From Acidobacteriota bacterium (GTDB lineage: Bacteria > Acidobacteriota > Terriglobia > Acidiferrales > UBA7541): a stretch of DNA of 64,000 nucleotides. The stretch covers positions 124,001 to 188,000 of the forward strand of contig JABCZJ010000005.1 of the NCBI GenBank assembly GCA_013289715.1. Direction: 5' to 3'. The notes beneath the pieces are model-generated. The model saw nothing but the letters and a program-made list of their open reading frames with translations. It was not told where the DNA came from and did no database searches. Shown one piece after another: positions 36,127-45,289 of this stretch. Each line of letters opens with the position of its first letter. Positions within the stretch are counted from its first letter, which is position 1. A program made the position numbers and the translations under genes.

Positions 36127-37194
36127 GTGGTAGATCGTTCGAAGAACTCGGCGCCGCTGCAAGTCGCGCTGCTCGGCTATGGATTTGCCAGCAAGACTTT
36201 TCACGCTCCGTTGCTCACCCACGTGCCCGGATTGCGCCTCACGCATATCGTTTCCAGCGACGCGGCCAAGGTAAAGAAGGATTACGACGTGAGCGTGCTT
36301 GCGAAGCCAGAAGATGCCTTCGCGCTTCCGGAAATTGATTTGATCGTGATCGCGACGCCGAATATCGCGCACTTCGATCTGGCGAGCAAAGCGCTCAACG
36401 CCGGCAAGCACGTTGTTGTGGATAAGCCATTCACCAATACCGTCGCAGAAGGGTCCGAACTGATCCAATTGGCGAAGGCTCGCGGGCGATTGCTCTCCGT
36501 TTTTCAGGATCGCCGCTGGGACTCGGACTTTCTCACGCTGCGCAAGGTGCTCGCTGATGGCGCGCTCGGCGAAGTGGCGCATTTCGAGTCGCACTACGAT
36601 CGCTATCGCCCTGAGCCGCGCCAGCGCTGGCGTGAACAGCCGGGCCCCGGCAGCGGCATCTGGTTCGATCTCGGCTCGCATCTTGTGGACCAGGCGTTGC
36701 AATTATTCGGTCCCCCGGAAGCAATCTATGCGGATCTTGAGATGCAGCGTCCGCGCGGCCAGGCGGTTGATTACTTTCACGCGATACTGCGCTACGGCCG
36801 CAGCCGTGTGATTCTGCATGGCGCGTCACTGGTGGTTGCGGAGATTCCGCGATTCATCGTTCATGGCGCGCTGGGAAGCTACACAAAATTCGGCATGGAT
36901 CCGCAGGAAGAGGCGCTGAAGCGCGGTGAGATTCCGGGGAGTCCGGGTTGGGGCCTGGATCCGCAGACGGGAACACTAATCACAAAGAAAGGCGACGGTT
37001 TCGATAAGCGCCAAGTTCCGAATGTTCCCGGGAACTACCTCGCCTACTACCAGGGGGTTCACGACGCGATTGCCCACGGCGCGCCGAATCCTGTGGCTCC
37101 TGAAGAAGGCCTGGCGGTGATCAACGTGCTGGAAACCGGAGTCAAAAGCGCCGCGGCGCGCGCCGAACTGCCCTTCATTCAGATCAGATTGTGA
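36127..37194 (+). CDS. Gfo/Idh/MocA-family oxidoreductase
   Basis: The 355-residue product has a GTG start with GAGGAG eight bases upstream (36113-36118). The N-terminal Rossmann fold (VALLGYGFASKTFHAPLL, residues 13-30) and the EKP-type motif in degenerate form (VVVDKPFTNT) bind NAD(P). The C-terminal Gfo/Idh/MocA domain includes GSGIWFDLGSHLVDQALQLFG. The closest bacterial style is YdgJ/YhhX-like oxidoreductase. Substrates of this family are sugars, inositols or derivatives. Position downstream of the glycosidases suggests sugar oxidation or epimerisation. Confidence 0.9.
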   Translation: MVDRSKNSAPLQVALLGYGFASKTFHAPLLTHVPGLRLTHIVSSDAAKVKKDYDVSVLAKPEDAFALPEIDLIVIATPNIAHFDLASKALNAGKHVVVDKPFTNTVAEGSELIQLAKARGRLLSVFQDRRWDSDFLTLRKVLADGALGEVAHFESHYDRYRPEPRQRWREQPGPGSGIWFDLGSHLVDQALQLFGPPEAIYADLEMQRPRGQAVDYFHAILRYGRSRVILHGASLVVAEIPRFIVHGALGSYTKFGMDPQEEALKRGEIPGSPGWGLDPQTGTLITKKGDGFDKRQVPNVPGNYLAYYQGVHDAIAHGAPNPVAPEEGLAVINVLETGVKSAAARAELPFIQIRL

Positions 37195-37292
37195 GTTCCC
37201 TGAATTTGATATGATTCTTTGCGAACAATCACTCGTGTGATTAGCCCGCGCAATCAAACGGTGCGATTTCACATTCTCCGAATGGAAGTTTC

Positions 37293-37799
37293 ATGACCAT
37301 TGATCAAGACCTCGAAAAGATCGCGCTGCAAGAAAAACGCCTGCAATTCAAACACTTCGATTCCGAAGTGGCTTGGGCCGTGGGAAGCGCCCTGAAGGCC
37401 GCGGCCGAAAAACGCGGCGTCGCGGTGGCGATTGACATCCAACTCAATGGACATCAGCTGTTTGCACACGCCATGCCTGGAACCACTCCGGACAATTGGG
37501 ACTGGATTCGCCGCAAACGCAATGTCGTTCAGCGGTATCACCGCAGTTCCTACGCCATTGGCTTGACGCATCTGCGCGCTCAAACCACATTGCAAGAGAA
37601 GGCGGGCCTGGAAGTGAAGGATTACGCGCCGCACGGTGGATGCTTTCCGATTCTGCTCGCGGGCACGGGATGCGTGGGCACGATCACCGTTTCCGGGTTG
37701 CCCCAGCGCGAAGATCACAATCTGGTCGTTGCCGTGCTTCAGGATTACCTCGATCTAGCGGCGGAAGATCTGGCGCTGGGTGCTCCCGCCGCGTCTTGA
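37293..37799 (+). CDS. UPF0303/GlcG-HbpS-like protein
   Basis: The 168-residue product starts at ATG 37293. It matches the UPF0303 (YBR137W-like) group within the GlcG/HbpS fold: FDSEVAWAVGSALKAAAEKRGVAVAIDIQ (residues 23-51 as key region), then WIRRKRNVVQRYHRSSYAIG and the glycine-rich end APHGGCFPILLAGTGCVGTITVSGLPQREDH. HbpS-like proteins bind haem, but for UPF0303 members the ligand is not settled. Gene order (oxidoreductase - UPF0303 - HAD) suggests an auxiliary metabolic role. It is followed 13 bases later by the HAD gene. Confidence 0.82.
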   Translation: MTIDQDLEKIALQEKRLQFKHFDSEVAWAVGSALKAAAEKRGVAVAIDIQLNGHQLFAHAMPGTTPDNWDWIRRKRNVVQRYHRSSYAIGLTHLRAQTTLQEKAGLEVKDYAPHGGCFPILLAGTGCVGTITVSGLPQREDHNLVVAVLQDYLDLAAEDLALGAPAAS

Positions 37800-37812
37800 A
37801 GGGAGAGGATGG

Positions 37813-38478
37813 ATGGCCGCCGACACCGACAATCCAGCCGAAAAACCCCCGAAAATCCGCGCGGTGATTTTGGATTTCGGCGAGGTGCTTTGCCACGTTC
37901 CCTCGACGGAATCAATCGAACGCCTCGCCTTCCTGTTCCAGATGGATCCGCGAACTTTTCTTCCGATCTATCTGCAGACACGAGTGCCGTACGACCGCGG
38001 AGATTTGCTGCCGAGCGAGTATTGGCAGAAATTCGCGGAGCAAGCTAGGGTGAAAATTACCGCGGATGCGATCGAACAAGCGCGCCGATTGGATCTGGAA
38101 CTGTGGAGTCACATCAACGACGCCATGATCCTGTGGGTTCAGCGACTTCACGCCGCGGGATTCAAGACGGCGATTCTATCGAACATGCCGACCGACATGG
38201 CGACGCACGTGCGAAACAATTTCGCGTGGATCAGCTATTTTGACCATCACATCTTTTCCGGGGAAGTACGCAGCGTGAAGCCCGAACCCGAGATCTATCA
38301 GCATTGCATTGACGCACTCGGAGTCCAGCCATCCGAAGCCCTGTTCATCGACGACCGGGATGTAAATGTGGAACAGGCGCGCGCGGCCGGAATTCACGGA
38401 ATCCGCTTTCAGTCGGTGGAACAGCTTCGCGAGGATCTGCAAGCGCTTGGTTTTACGATTTTGCCGCAACGATCCTAA
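37813..38478 (+). CDS. HAD-superfamily hydrolase (HAD-IA, YihX-like)
   Basis: The 221-residue product starts at ATG 37813 (GAGAGG just before), which avoids overlap with the upstream gene. HAD motif I is VILDFGEVL: the nucleophile Asp is present, and the position two residues on is Gly, as in YihX-type glucose-1-phosphatases and epoxide-hydrolase N-domains. Motif II is AILSNMP, motif III Lys lies in SVKPEPEIY and motif IV is FIDDRDVN. A helical cap (about residues 35-110) fits class IA. It would remove phosphate from a small sugar phosphate, which suits the surrounding sugar locus. Confidence 0.87.
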   Translation: MAADTDNPAEKPPKIRAVILDFGEVLCHVPSTESIERLAFLFQMDPRTFLPIYLQTRVPYDRGDLLPSEYWQKFAEQARVKITADAIEQARRLDLELWSHINDAMILWVQRLHAAGFKTAILSNMPTDMATHVRNNFAWISYFDHHIFSGEVRSVKPEPEIYQHCIDALGVQPSEALFIDDRDVNVEQARAAGIHGIRFQSVEQLREDLQALGFTILPQRS

Positions 38479-38648
38479 GCTCGGCGCCGTAATCGCTCAT
38501 CCACGAGCCGTCCATTCCGCGCCCGATTCTTGCGCGCGAAGAATGTATCCTGTTCGTGGTGTCATTCATCCAAACCTTGGCGGTTTTCAGTTCCGCTCAG
38601 GTGCTCCGGCCACTCTCGAATTTGACGACCAAGAAAAGGAGGAATCAC

Positions 38649-39125
38649 ATGGCTAGCCAACCCCAGATCAGTTTAGTGCCACCCTTCACGCGCGAAGCAG
38701 CCGCCCTAAAAGCACGGAAAGCCGAAGACCTTTGGAATTCGCGCGACCCGCAACGCGTCGCTCTCGCGTACACGGTGGACTGTCCCTGGCGCAATCGCGC
38801 GGAGTTCATCAATGGCCGCGAAGCAATCATTCAGTTCCTGACGCGCAAATGGAATCGCGAGCTGGAGTACCGTCTGGTAAAGGAACTATGGTCTTTCGAC
38901 GGCTCCCGGATTGCCGTTCGCTTCGCCTACGAATCGCACGACGATTCCGGGCAATGGTATCGCTCCTACGGCAACGAGAACTGGGAGTACAACGCCGAGG
39001 GCATTAATCAGCACCGCCTCGCCTCGATTAACGATCTACCCATCAAGGAGTCCGAGCGTCTGTTTCGCTGGCCCCTCGGCACTCGCCCGGCGGAGCATCC
39101 GGGACTTAGCGATCTGGGTCTGTAA
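38649..39125 (+). CDS. DUF1348 family protein (NTF2-like)
   Basis: The 158-residue product starts at ATG 38649 with AAAGGAGG six bases upstream. Motifs [58 protein letters not shown] match DUF1348, a small NTF2-fold family widespread in bacteria with no defined reaction. No signal peptide. It is a single gene between the HAD hydrolase and the convergent protein kinase gene, with its own ribosome binding site. Confidence 0.88.
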   Translation: MASQPQISLVPPFTREAAALKARKAEDLWNSRDPQRVALAYTVDCPWRNRAEFINGREAIIQFLTRKWNRELEYRLVKELWSFDGSRIAVRFAYESHDDSGQWYRSYGNENWEYNAEGINQHRLASINDLPIKESERLFRWPLGTRPAEHPGLSDLGL

Positions 39126-39150
39126 AGCCAGCTCACGCCTGGCCTGAGGA

Positions 39151-41838
39151 TTACTTCCTGGCGGAAATGTCCGGAGGCTTGGCCTCGTTCGCCGCGATCT
39201 CTGCGCGGAATTTTGCCGCCTGCTCCGGCTGTTTCAGCGCTTCGTATTCTTCCGCCAGGTCTTTGCGCGCGTTCATCAGCCAGCTCACTTTCGGATCCAT
39301 CTGAGTGGCAAGAATGTCGTATCCGGCGTGAGATTCAGCCTCTGCTTCCGCGTAGCGGTGCTGGCGCAACAACGTTCTGCCAAGCTTGATCCGCGCAATG
39401 CCCGTATTGATGTGCGTGGGTGACTGCGATTGCACGTAAATCGGAATTGCCTGGCGGTAGAGTTTTTCCGCGCGGGGCCACTGCTGTTGCGCCGTGTACA
39501 CGCTGGCCAGATTGGAAAGTGCGGTGGCGTAAAGATAGTGCTGTTCTCCATACTCCGTGCGATAAATGTCCGCCATGCGCTCGAAGTATTGCTCCGCCGC
39601 GTCATATTTCCCTTCGTTGAGCGCCACGGACCCCAGTTCGTTGAGCGTGGATGCCACCGAAGGGTGCACTTTCCCAAAAGTACGTTCCTTGATTGCCAGC
39701 GATTGCTGCAGTAGGTCCGACGCTTCGTCATACCGTTTCTGGTAAATCAACGACCGCGCGAGGATCGTCAGATCGGTTGCTGTCTCGGGATTGTCTTTGC
39801 CGTACCAGGCTTGCACGATGTCCAGCGCTTGCCGGTCGTATTGTTCCGCTTCGGGATAGTGGCCCAGGTCGAGCCGGATAGCGCCCAGGTTGATCAAGAC
39901 ATCGGCAACGCGCGGATGGCGTTCGCCGTAAATCTGTTTGTACATTGGCAGAACGCGCTGGTTGATCTCTTCGGACCTCTGGTAGTTGCCCGCATAAAAT
40001 TGAGCGTTAGCGAGCTCGTACAAACTATCCGCAAGATCGGCGGGCTCGGAGCCGGGGACGGAATACAGCTGCACGGTCTGCTCGAGAATTGCGATGGATT
40101 GGTCATAATTGCCGCGATTTTCCAGCACCCCGCCGAGCGCCAGCATGGCCTTCGCCACCGCTGGGTCGTTTGCCGGCAAGTGACGCCGATCCCTGTCGAG
40201 CGCCTGGCGGATCAGCCGTTCGGCATCCGCGTAGCGTGCCTCGGCGTCTCGCAGCGACCCCAGAGCCAACAGGCCCTTCGCCGTCTCCGTGCTATCCGGA
40301 CCGTAAAGCGCTTCGCGTTTTGCCAGTGCGGATTCCATCAACGCGTCTGCTTGCTCGAGCTTGCCCAACTTCTGGTAAATCCCGCCCAGCGTTTCGTAGA
40401 GTTCCGCCTGCACCGCAGGCTCAGCATCCAGGCTGCGCGCTTCCTGCACGCCGCGATCGACCAGCGTCACCACGCGCAAATCATCGGCTGGTCCGGCAGA
40501 GGGGTCGCCTCCTTGAAAGAGATTCAGCATGAACCGTTGAATTCGCTGCGTTCGCGCGGCTTGCATGAGCGCCGCATTGCGCGCCCTGGTCAGTCTGACG
40601 GTGTAAAAAATCACCAAGCCTACGAGCAGCGCAAACACCATCGCGGCTGCGGAAACCAACTTCCAATGCCGGCGCACGAACTTGCCCAAGGTGTAGTGCC
40701 AGGTATCGGGCTGCGCCTCAAGCGGCTCGCCGCCCAAATAATGATCTACGTCGCGGATGAGCGCTTCGACGGACTGGTACCGGCGTTGCGGATCTTTGTG
40801 CATCGCCGTGAGGCATAGCACGTCCAAATCGGCCCAAGCCGTTTTGCTCGCCGCCATTGCGCTGCGGTTCGACTCGACTTCTGCCGACGCAGCCGCTTTC
40901 TTGGCTGTCTCTGACGGCTTCTCGGCTTCTTGTTCGGTCAAAATACTCTCTACTTGCGCGGGCGTGGAGTTGGAAAAATCAAAGGGGAGCTGTCCGGCAA
41001 GCAGTTGATATAGGACTACTCCAAGTGAGTACACATCGCTTTGTATTCCAACCTGTTCGCCGCGGATCTGTTCGGGCGCGGCATAGGCCGGGGTCATCAG
41101 GCGCAGGCCGGTGATGGTCTGATCCACCAGCTCGCCAAGATTTTCCAGGTGTTTGGCGATGCCGAAATCCAGCAGCCGGATGCTGCCGTCGGCTTTCACC
41201 AGAATGTTAGAAGGCTTCAGGTCGCGGTGAATCACCGCGTGCTGGTGCGCATACAGCACCGCTTCGCAAACGGAGCGGAATAAACGCAAACGCTCCGCAA
41301 TCGAGCACTGCTGCGTTTTGCAATATTCCGTTAGCGGAACGCCTTCCACATACTCCATCACGAAGAAGGGCGTGCCGTCCGGCGAAGTGTCCGCATCGTA
41401 AAGACGCGCGATGGAGGGATGATTCAGCTGCGCCAGGGTGCGCTGCTCGGCGTTGAAACGCTCGCGGCGCGCGGGCGAAACCCAGGCATCGCGCAGAATT
41501 TTAATCGCGACCTCATTGCCCAGATCCTCGCGCTGCGCCAGGTAAACCACGCCCATCCCGCCTTCGCCGAGCGCCTGTTTGATTCGGTACGGACCGAATT
41601 CCTTGAAAGGAAGCGATGCTGAGGACGGATCGCCGAAAATCTGTGACGCGACCTCGGCCACATCGCCGTCGAGCAACGATCCACCGCGCGCGTCTTCTTC
41701 CAGAAGGATCAGGACCTGGCTGACGAGCCCCGCATCGTCGCCGCATTGCGTTTCCAGAAAAACGCGCTGCTGCGATGCCGGTAGATCGGCAGCTTCGTGA
41801 AAAAGGGATTGGACTTTCTGCCAGCGAGTGCTGTCCAT
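39151..41838 (-). CDS. Membrane Ser/Thr protein kinase with C-terminal TPR repeats
   Basis: The 895-residue product has a Hanks-type kinase domain at about residues 80-350: P-loop GEGGMGVVYLAQ, catalytic Lys in VAIKIL, HRDLKPSNIL, DFGIAKHL and the APE region TPAYAAPEQI. A single TM segment (LVSAAAMVFALLVGLVIFYTV, about 400-420) is followed by about ten TPR units (residues 470-860) in the periplasm. The N-terminal 70 residues resemble the conserved 'W-x-K-V-x-x-L-F-x-A-A' lead region found in Acidobacterial kinases. It lies just downstream of the ECF sigma gene on the same strand (48 bases), a common pairing; phosphorylation of or signalling with this sigma factor is an inference. Confidence 0.93.
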   Translation of the reverse strand: MDSTRWQKVQSLFHEAADLPASQQRVFLETQCGDDAGLVSQVLILLEEDARGGSLLDGDVAEVASQIFGDPSSASLPFKEFGPYRIKQALGEGGMGVVYLAQREDLGNEVAIKILRDAWVSPARRERFNAEQRTLAQLNHPSIARLYDADTSPDGTPFFVMEYVEGVPLTEYCKTQQCSIAERLRLFRSVCEAVLYAHQHAVIHRDLKPSNILVKADGSIRLLDFGIAKHLENLGELVDQTITGLRLMTPAYAAPEQIRGEQVGIQSDVYSLGVVLYQLLAGQLPFDFSNSTPAQVESILTEQEAEKPSETAKKAAASAEVESNRSAMAASKTAWADLDVLCLTAMHKDPQRRYQSVEALIRDVDHYLGGEPLEAQPDTWHYTLGKFVRRHWKLVSAAAMVFALLVGLVIFYTVRLTRARNAALMQAARTQRIQRFMLNLFQGGDPSAGPADDLRVVTLVDRGVQEARSLDAEPAVQAELYETLGGIYQKLGKLEQADALMESALAKREALYGPDSTETAKGLLALGSLRDAEARYADAERLIRQALDRDRRHLPANDPAVAKAMLALGGVLENRGNYDQSIAILEQTVQLYSVPGSEPADLADSLYELANAQFYAGNYQRSEEINQRVLPMYKQIYGERHPRVADVLINLGAIRLDLGHYPEAEQYDRQALDIVQAWYGKDNPETATDLTILARSLIYQKRYDEASDLLQQSLAIKERTFGKVHPSVASTLNELGSVALNEGKYDAAEQYFERMADIYRTEYGEQHYLYATALSNLASVYTAQQQWPRAEKLYRQAIPIYVQSQSPTHINTGIARIKLGRTLLRQHRYAEAEAESHAGYDILATQMDPKVSWLMNARKDLAEEYEALKQPEQAAKFRAEIAANEAKPPDISARK

Positions 41839-41886
41839 CGTAGGTCTCCGGCCGAACGGGGGAGAAAACGACTTGCCGATCAGCCG

Positions 41887-42510
41887 TTATGCGCGGCGCA
41901 GTTCATGAGTCAGCCAGGCCTTCGCGGCTCGCCAATCGCGCAGAACCGTGGCTTCGGATACATTCAGTAGCGCTGCCGTCTCCGGAACGTCCAGCCCCCC
42001 GAAGAAGCGGCTTTCCACCATCACCGCCTGCCGCGGATTCATGCGCGCCAGCGATTCCAATGCAGTGTTCAGCGCCAGAACTTCGTCTTCGCCGGAGGGC
42101 TTCTTCTGAAACGCGTCGTCAAAGGTAACGGTAATTTTCGCCCCGCCGCCGCGCTTCCCCGAGTTCCGCCGTCGCGCCGCTTCCACCAGAAGCTGGCGCA
42201 TGGCGCGAGCCGCAATACGTTTGAAATGGAGGCGTGACGTCGCGCCAACGTCTGGCGATTTCGCGAGCTTGAGCCACGCTTCATTCACCAGCGCGGTGGG
42301 GCTGAGCGTGGCGCTGGGGTCGCCGCGGCGGACGCTCGATGCCAGCCTGCGCAGTTCTTCGTAGGTGACGCAGAAGAGATGGTCCAGCGCCTGCCTGCTC
42401 GCATCAGGCAGGCTTGTCTGGTCGGTGGCCGGTCCGTCGGGCGATGAAGATCCTTTCGGCGCCGTGACGGTTTTTCTTTCGCTTTCGCGCATTGTGTAGT
42501 GAAGGGCCAT
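41887..42510 (-). CDS. ECF-type RNA polymerase sigma factor (TIGR02999-like)
   Basis: The 207-residue product is read from ATG 42510; ATG 42492 is equally possible and neither has a good ribosome binding site. Region 2 includes YEELRRLASSVRRGDPSATLSPTALVNEAWLKL (key residues only) and HFKRIAARAMRQLLVEAARR. Region 4 has ESLARMNPRQAVMVESRFFGGL and the HTH VPETAALLNVSEATVLRDW. This matches the ECF subgroup (Sigma70_ECF, TIGR02999) that is abundant in Acidobacteria and Planctomycetes and usually paired with Ser/Thr kinases rather than anti-sigma factors, as here. Confidence 0.9.
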   Translation of the reverse strand: MALHYTMRESERKTVTAPKGSSSPDGPATDQTSLPDASRQALDHLFCVTYEELRRLASSVRRGDPSATLSPTALVNEAWLKLAKSPDVGATSRLHFKRIAARAMRQLLVEAARRRNSGKRGGGAKITVTFDDAFQKKPSGEDEVLALNTALESLARMNPRQAVMVESRFFGGLDVPETAALLNVSEATVLRDWRAAKAWLTHELRRA

Positions 42511-42684
42511 ACCAGGGAACCCATCTCTCGCCGGCTCTAGGTCCCGTCTAGGAACGGAACTGTAGCACCGTATGCAGCCATACGGCAACGGATGGCGTGG
42601 CACGTAGCGGCCTGAAAACCCGCGGGGCGTGGCCGTATGCTTTCTCGAAATTCAAAAAATGGAATGCCTGCGAAGGAGCATTTT

Positions 42685-43008
42685 ATGAATTGCACTTCAA
42701 TCCGCAATGCGCTTCTCGTTTTCGTTCTGGCCGGAGCAACTCTGGCAGTGGGTTGCGGCGGCGGTGCCGAGGGTAAATATCGTGACCCCAGCGGCACAAT
42801 CAACGCCGAATTCAAAGACGGCAAGGCCTACGTCGCGCTCGGAGCATATGCGGTTGACGGCACCTACAAAGTTGAGGGTGACAAGATCGTCGCACGCGGC
42901 GATTTCGGGCCCATGCTCCCCAGCCCCCTGGTCTTCACCATTAACAAAGACGGCACGATTGACGGGCCCCGGAACAGCATGATTCCACGCCTCGAGAGAG
43001 CGAAATAG
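42685..43008 (+). CDS. Small lipoprotein
   Basis: The 107-residue product starts at ATG 42685 with AAGGAG six bases upstream. A signal peptide ends in the lipobox LAVGCGGG. The mature part is a small beta-rich domain (GKYRDPSGTINAEFKDGKAYV, DGTYKVEGDKIVAR) with repeated short strands, resembling small META/lipocalin-like lipoproteins. Function is unknown. It is followed 47 bases later by another lipoprotein gene. Confidence 0.8.
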   Translation: MNCTSIRNALLVFVLAGATLAVGCGGGAEGKYRDPSGTINAEFKDGKAYVALGAYAVDGTYKVEGDKIVARGDFGPMLPSPLVFTINKDGTIDGPRNSMIPRLERAK

Positions 43009-43055
43009 CAGTCGCGACCCGGCGGGCGCATTTTCGCAAAGGAAGGGACTCAGCG

Positions 43056-43625
43056 ATGAGAATCGGTCGCGCCAGGTCGCTCGCGGCGTTCGCGCTAGCC
43101 GTGCTACTCGGGCCGTCTGGCTGCGGCCATACCAGTTCGGATGGCGGTACGGACGAAATTCCCGGCCTTACCAAGGCGGACCGCGAGGCGCAAAGCGCTG
43201 CCATGGCGGAACTGGGGAGACATTGGCTTAAAGGGCCCGACGGCTGGACGACTGCCATCGTCTCCGGCAGCCCTTACGCGCCCGATCATTTTCTCCGGCA
43301 GTGCCGCACACTCACCATAAAAGAAATGGAGCCGCAGGATCTGAGCGAGTCCGACAAACTGAATGGCTTCGAATGGGTGGGACGCGCCAACTTCTCCCCG
43401 ACGTCCTGCCGTGAAGGTGGCGGCCAGAACACGTTGGTCTTGGACGGGATGTCGAATGTGGTCGTCAACAAACAGGCCGGCCGATGGAGCCAGTGGGTGG
43501 ACTTCACGCCAGGACCGTTGCGCTTCGCGCGCGAAAAGGGCCGCTGGCAATTCAATTGGGACGCGACTTATTTGCGTGGAACGCTGCCCGGACCGCAAGA
43601 TTTCGCGAACGCAGGCGTGCGGTAG
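43056..43625 (+). CDS. Hypothetical lipoprotein
   Basis: The 189-residue product has a signal peptide with lipobox (LGPSGCGHTS). The mature protein is rich in Trp/Gly with FEWVGRANFSPTSCREGG and GRWSQWVDFTPGPLRFAREKGRWQFNWDATYLRG, suggesting a beta-barrel-like fold. Two Cys lie in the middle region. No family recognised. It forms a tandem pair with the preceding lipoprotein and is convergent with the DUF202-DUF302 gene; a small hairpin (43631-43647) separates them. Confidence 0.75.
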   Translation: MRIGRARSLAAFALAVLLGPSGCGHTSSDGGTDEIPGLTKADREAQSAAMAELGRHWLKGPDGWTTAIVSGSPYAPDHFLRQCRTLTIKEMEPQDLSESDKLNGFEWVGRANFSPTSCREGGGQNTLVLDGMSNVVVNKQAGRWSQWVDFTPGPLRFAREKGRWQFNWDATYLRGTLPGPQDFANAGVR

Positions 43626-43630
43626 GCGGA

Positions 43631-43647
43631 TCGAGTACCCGACTCGA
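43631..43647. terminator. Small hairpin between convergent genes
   Basis: TCGAGT-ACCCG-ACTCGA forms a 6-bp stem with a 5-base loop directly after the lipoprotein stop (43625). No T run follows, so it is a weak terminator candidate. Confidence 0.35.
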
Positions 43648-43692
43648 AATGGCACGCAGCTCATTCCCGCCTGGCTCGCGAGCTTCTGCCGA

Positions 43693-44541
43693 CTACTCCG
43701 TCGCCTTGGCAGCCAGCGCTTCAGCAACTGAGATATTTTGCAGCAATTCTTGCGGAATGCTGTGTCGCTGCTGCAAGTACGAGGGGCTATTGTAGGAGGC
43801 CCAGACTCGTCCGGCAGAATCTTCCCACACCAGGATTTTTAGCGGCAGATCGATCGCAGCGCTGGGTGAGGCCACCATCACGGGCGTGCCGCCCTTGGGA
43901 CTGCCAAAGATCAGCAGCTTCGTAGGACGCATTTTCAGCCCTGCCTTTTCCGCCTCGCCGCTGTGGTCCACCAGAGCGAACAGCGTCACGCCTTTCGCTT
44001 GCAGAACGCCCTTGAGCTTTTCCACCGTTTCGTCCACCGAATGGTTGCTGGCCTTACTGATGATTCCATGGTCCGCAATGGGTGCCATTGATGTCACGGG
44101 TGTCTCCTCCTTGTTCCCGGAAATGTTTCCGGGTGTCGCGTGCGCCGAATCGCGCACTGAAATCAGATAGATCGTCATCGCCAGCCCGACCAATGCCAGG
44201 AACAATGCAATCGCAACCGCTGGTGCCGCCGGACGAGGCCGCCCCACGCCGCCGCGATCGAGATCCCGGACCAATCGCGCATGCTGCCATCCCGCAAACA
44301 GATTAACGATCACTCCTACTGCGATCAGCGCGGTGCCGAACCACAGCGACTGGCCGTACGATTGCGCTGAGATGACTTTCTGAACCGTCTGCAGCTCTTG
44401 CAGGAATAGTCCGAAACGCGCGACCACGAAGCCGAAGCCCATCAGCGCCAATCCCGTGCGAACCCAGGCAAGAAGCGTGCGCTCGGCGGCCAAGTAATCG
44501 CTCAAAGCGGCTTGCGGTTTGCCCTCTGCCGGACCTTCCAT
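43693..44541 (-). CDS. DUF202 membrane domain fused to DUF302 domain
   Basis: The 282-residue product has an N-terminal YidH-type DUF202 module (about 10-95: LAAERTLLAWVRTGLALMGFGFVVARFG, two to three TM segments), a third TM (AVAIALFLALVGLAMTIYLI), and a C-terminal DUF302 domain (about 155-275: ETVEKLKGVLQAKGVTLFALVDH, LLIFGSPKGGTPVM, LPLKILVWEDSAGRVWASYN). DUF302 is a TT1751-like fold, structurally a small alpha/beta domain of unknown function. The fusion places it outside or at the membrane face. A stand-alone DUF302 gene lies divergently upstream (44774), which suggests both act together. Confidence 0.88.
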   Translation of the reverse strand: MEGPAEGKPQAALSDYLAAERTLLAWVRTGLALMGFGFVVARFGLFLQELQTVQKVISAQSYGQSLWFGTALIAVGVIVNLFAGWQHARLVRDLDRGGVGRPRPAAPAVAIALFLALVGLAMTIYLISVRDSAHATPGNISGNKEETPVTSMAPIADHGIISKASNHSVDETVEKLKGVLQAKGVTLFALVDHSGEAEKAGLKMRPTKLLIFGSPKGGTPVMVASPSAAIDLPLKILVWEDSAGRVWASYNSPSYLQQRHSIPQELLQNISVAEALAAKATE

Positions 44542-44773
44542 TTTGGCGCCTTTGGTTGCGAATGCCTTGCTCAGTACGCGGGCTGGAGACTTATGTCTTC
44601 ACCGGTCGCTCTGGCAGAATTATATTGCGCCGGTTACTCTGCAGGCTTCAAATTATTTCGCACAAAAAGCGTATCGCGTGCTGGGCCGGTTTCATCCAAT
44701 TCTTGGTATCGCCGCCGACAGTTGCCAATCTCTAGATTGCTCGAGTGCGGGCAAGCGCGACAGGAGAAGCAAA

Positions 44774-45268
44774 GTGACTACCAGACTGGTCAACGTGCAG
44801 AGGTTTAGCGTAGTCTCGTCGAAATCACTCGCGGACGTCCTCGCGAAGCTCGACGCGGCGGTCGGCCACCCCAACATGGCCGCATTTCGCAACGACGTGA
44901 CGTCGGCGAAATCGTTCGCGGAAGTGGAGGCCGTAGTTCAGAGGGCCGCTGGAACAGCAGGCTTGATGGAATTTGCTCGCTTCGACTTGGGCGAGTTCTT
45001 GCGCAGAAAACTTGGCGAACGCGCGCCCCAGAGCGTGCGCCTGGTAATCGGCAACCCGCTCATCATGGCGCAGATGGTCGAACACGTGCCGGACGCCGGT
45101 TCATATGCGCCGGTTACGATCTTGGTGGATGAGCGCCCCGACGGCGTGCACTTGTCTTACGACAAGATGGCCAGCTTCCTCGCTTCGTACGGAAGTCCGG
45201 AAGCTCTCAAAGTTGCGCAAGATCTGGACGTCAAGGTCGAGACGCTCTTAACCGCAGCCGCCGCCTGA
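44774..45268 (+). CDS. DUF302-domain protein
   Basis: The 164-residue product starts at GTG 44774 with AGGAG seven bases upstream; the frame is open further upstream but is not protein-like there. The sequence has the DUF302 pattern: KSLADVLAKLDAAVGHPNM, RLVIGNPLIMAQMVEHVPDAG, PVTILVDERPDGVHLSYDKM. No signal peptide or membrane segment, so it is cytoplasmic. It is divergent from the DUF202-DUF302 fusion, 232 bases apart. Confidence 0.82.
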   Translation: MTTRLVNVQRFSVVSSKSLADVLAKLDAAVGHPNMAAFRNDVTSAKSFAEVEAVVQRAAGTAGLMEFARFDLGEFLRRKLGERAPQSVRLVIGNPLIMAQMVEHVPDAGSYAPVTILVDERPDGVHLSYDKMASFLASYGSPEALKVAQDLDVKVETLLTAAAA

Positions 45269-45289
45269 AAGCATCCGGCAAAGCTTTTG

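Noticed and set aside
39811..40818. 335-codon plus-strand frame inside the kinase gene
   Set aside because: Opposite TPR-coding DNA; no domain, no ribosome binding site.
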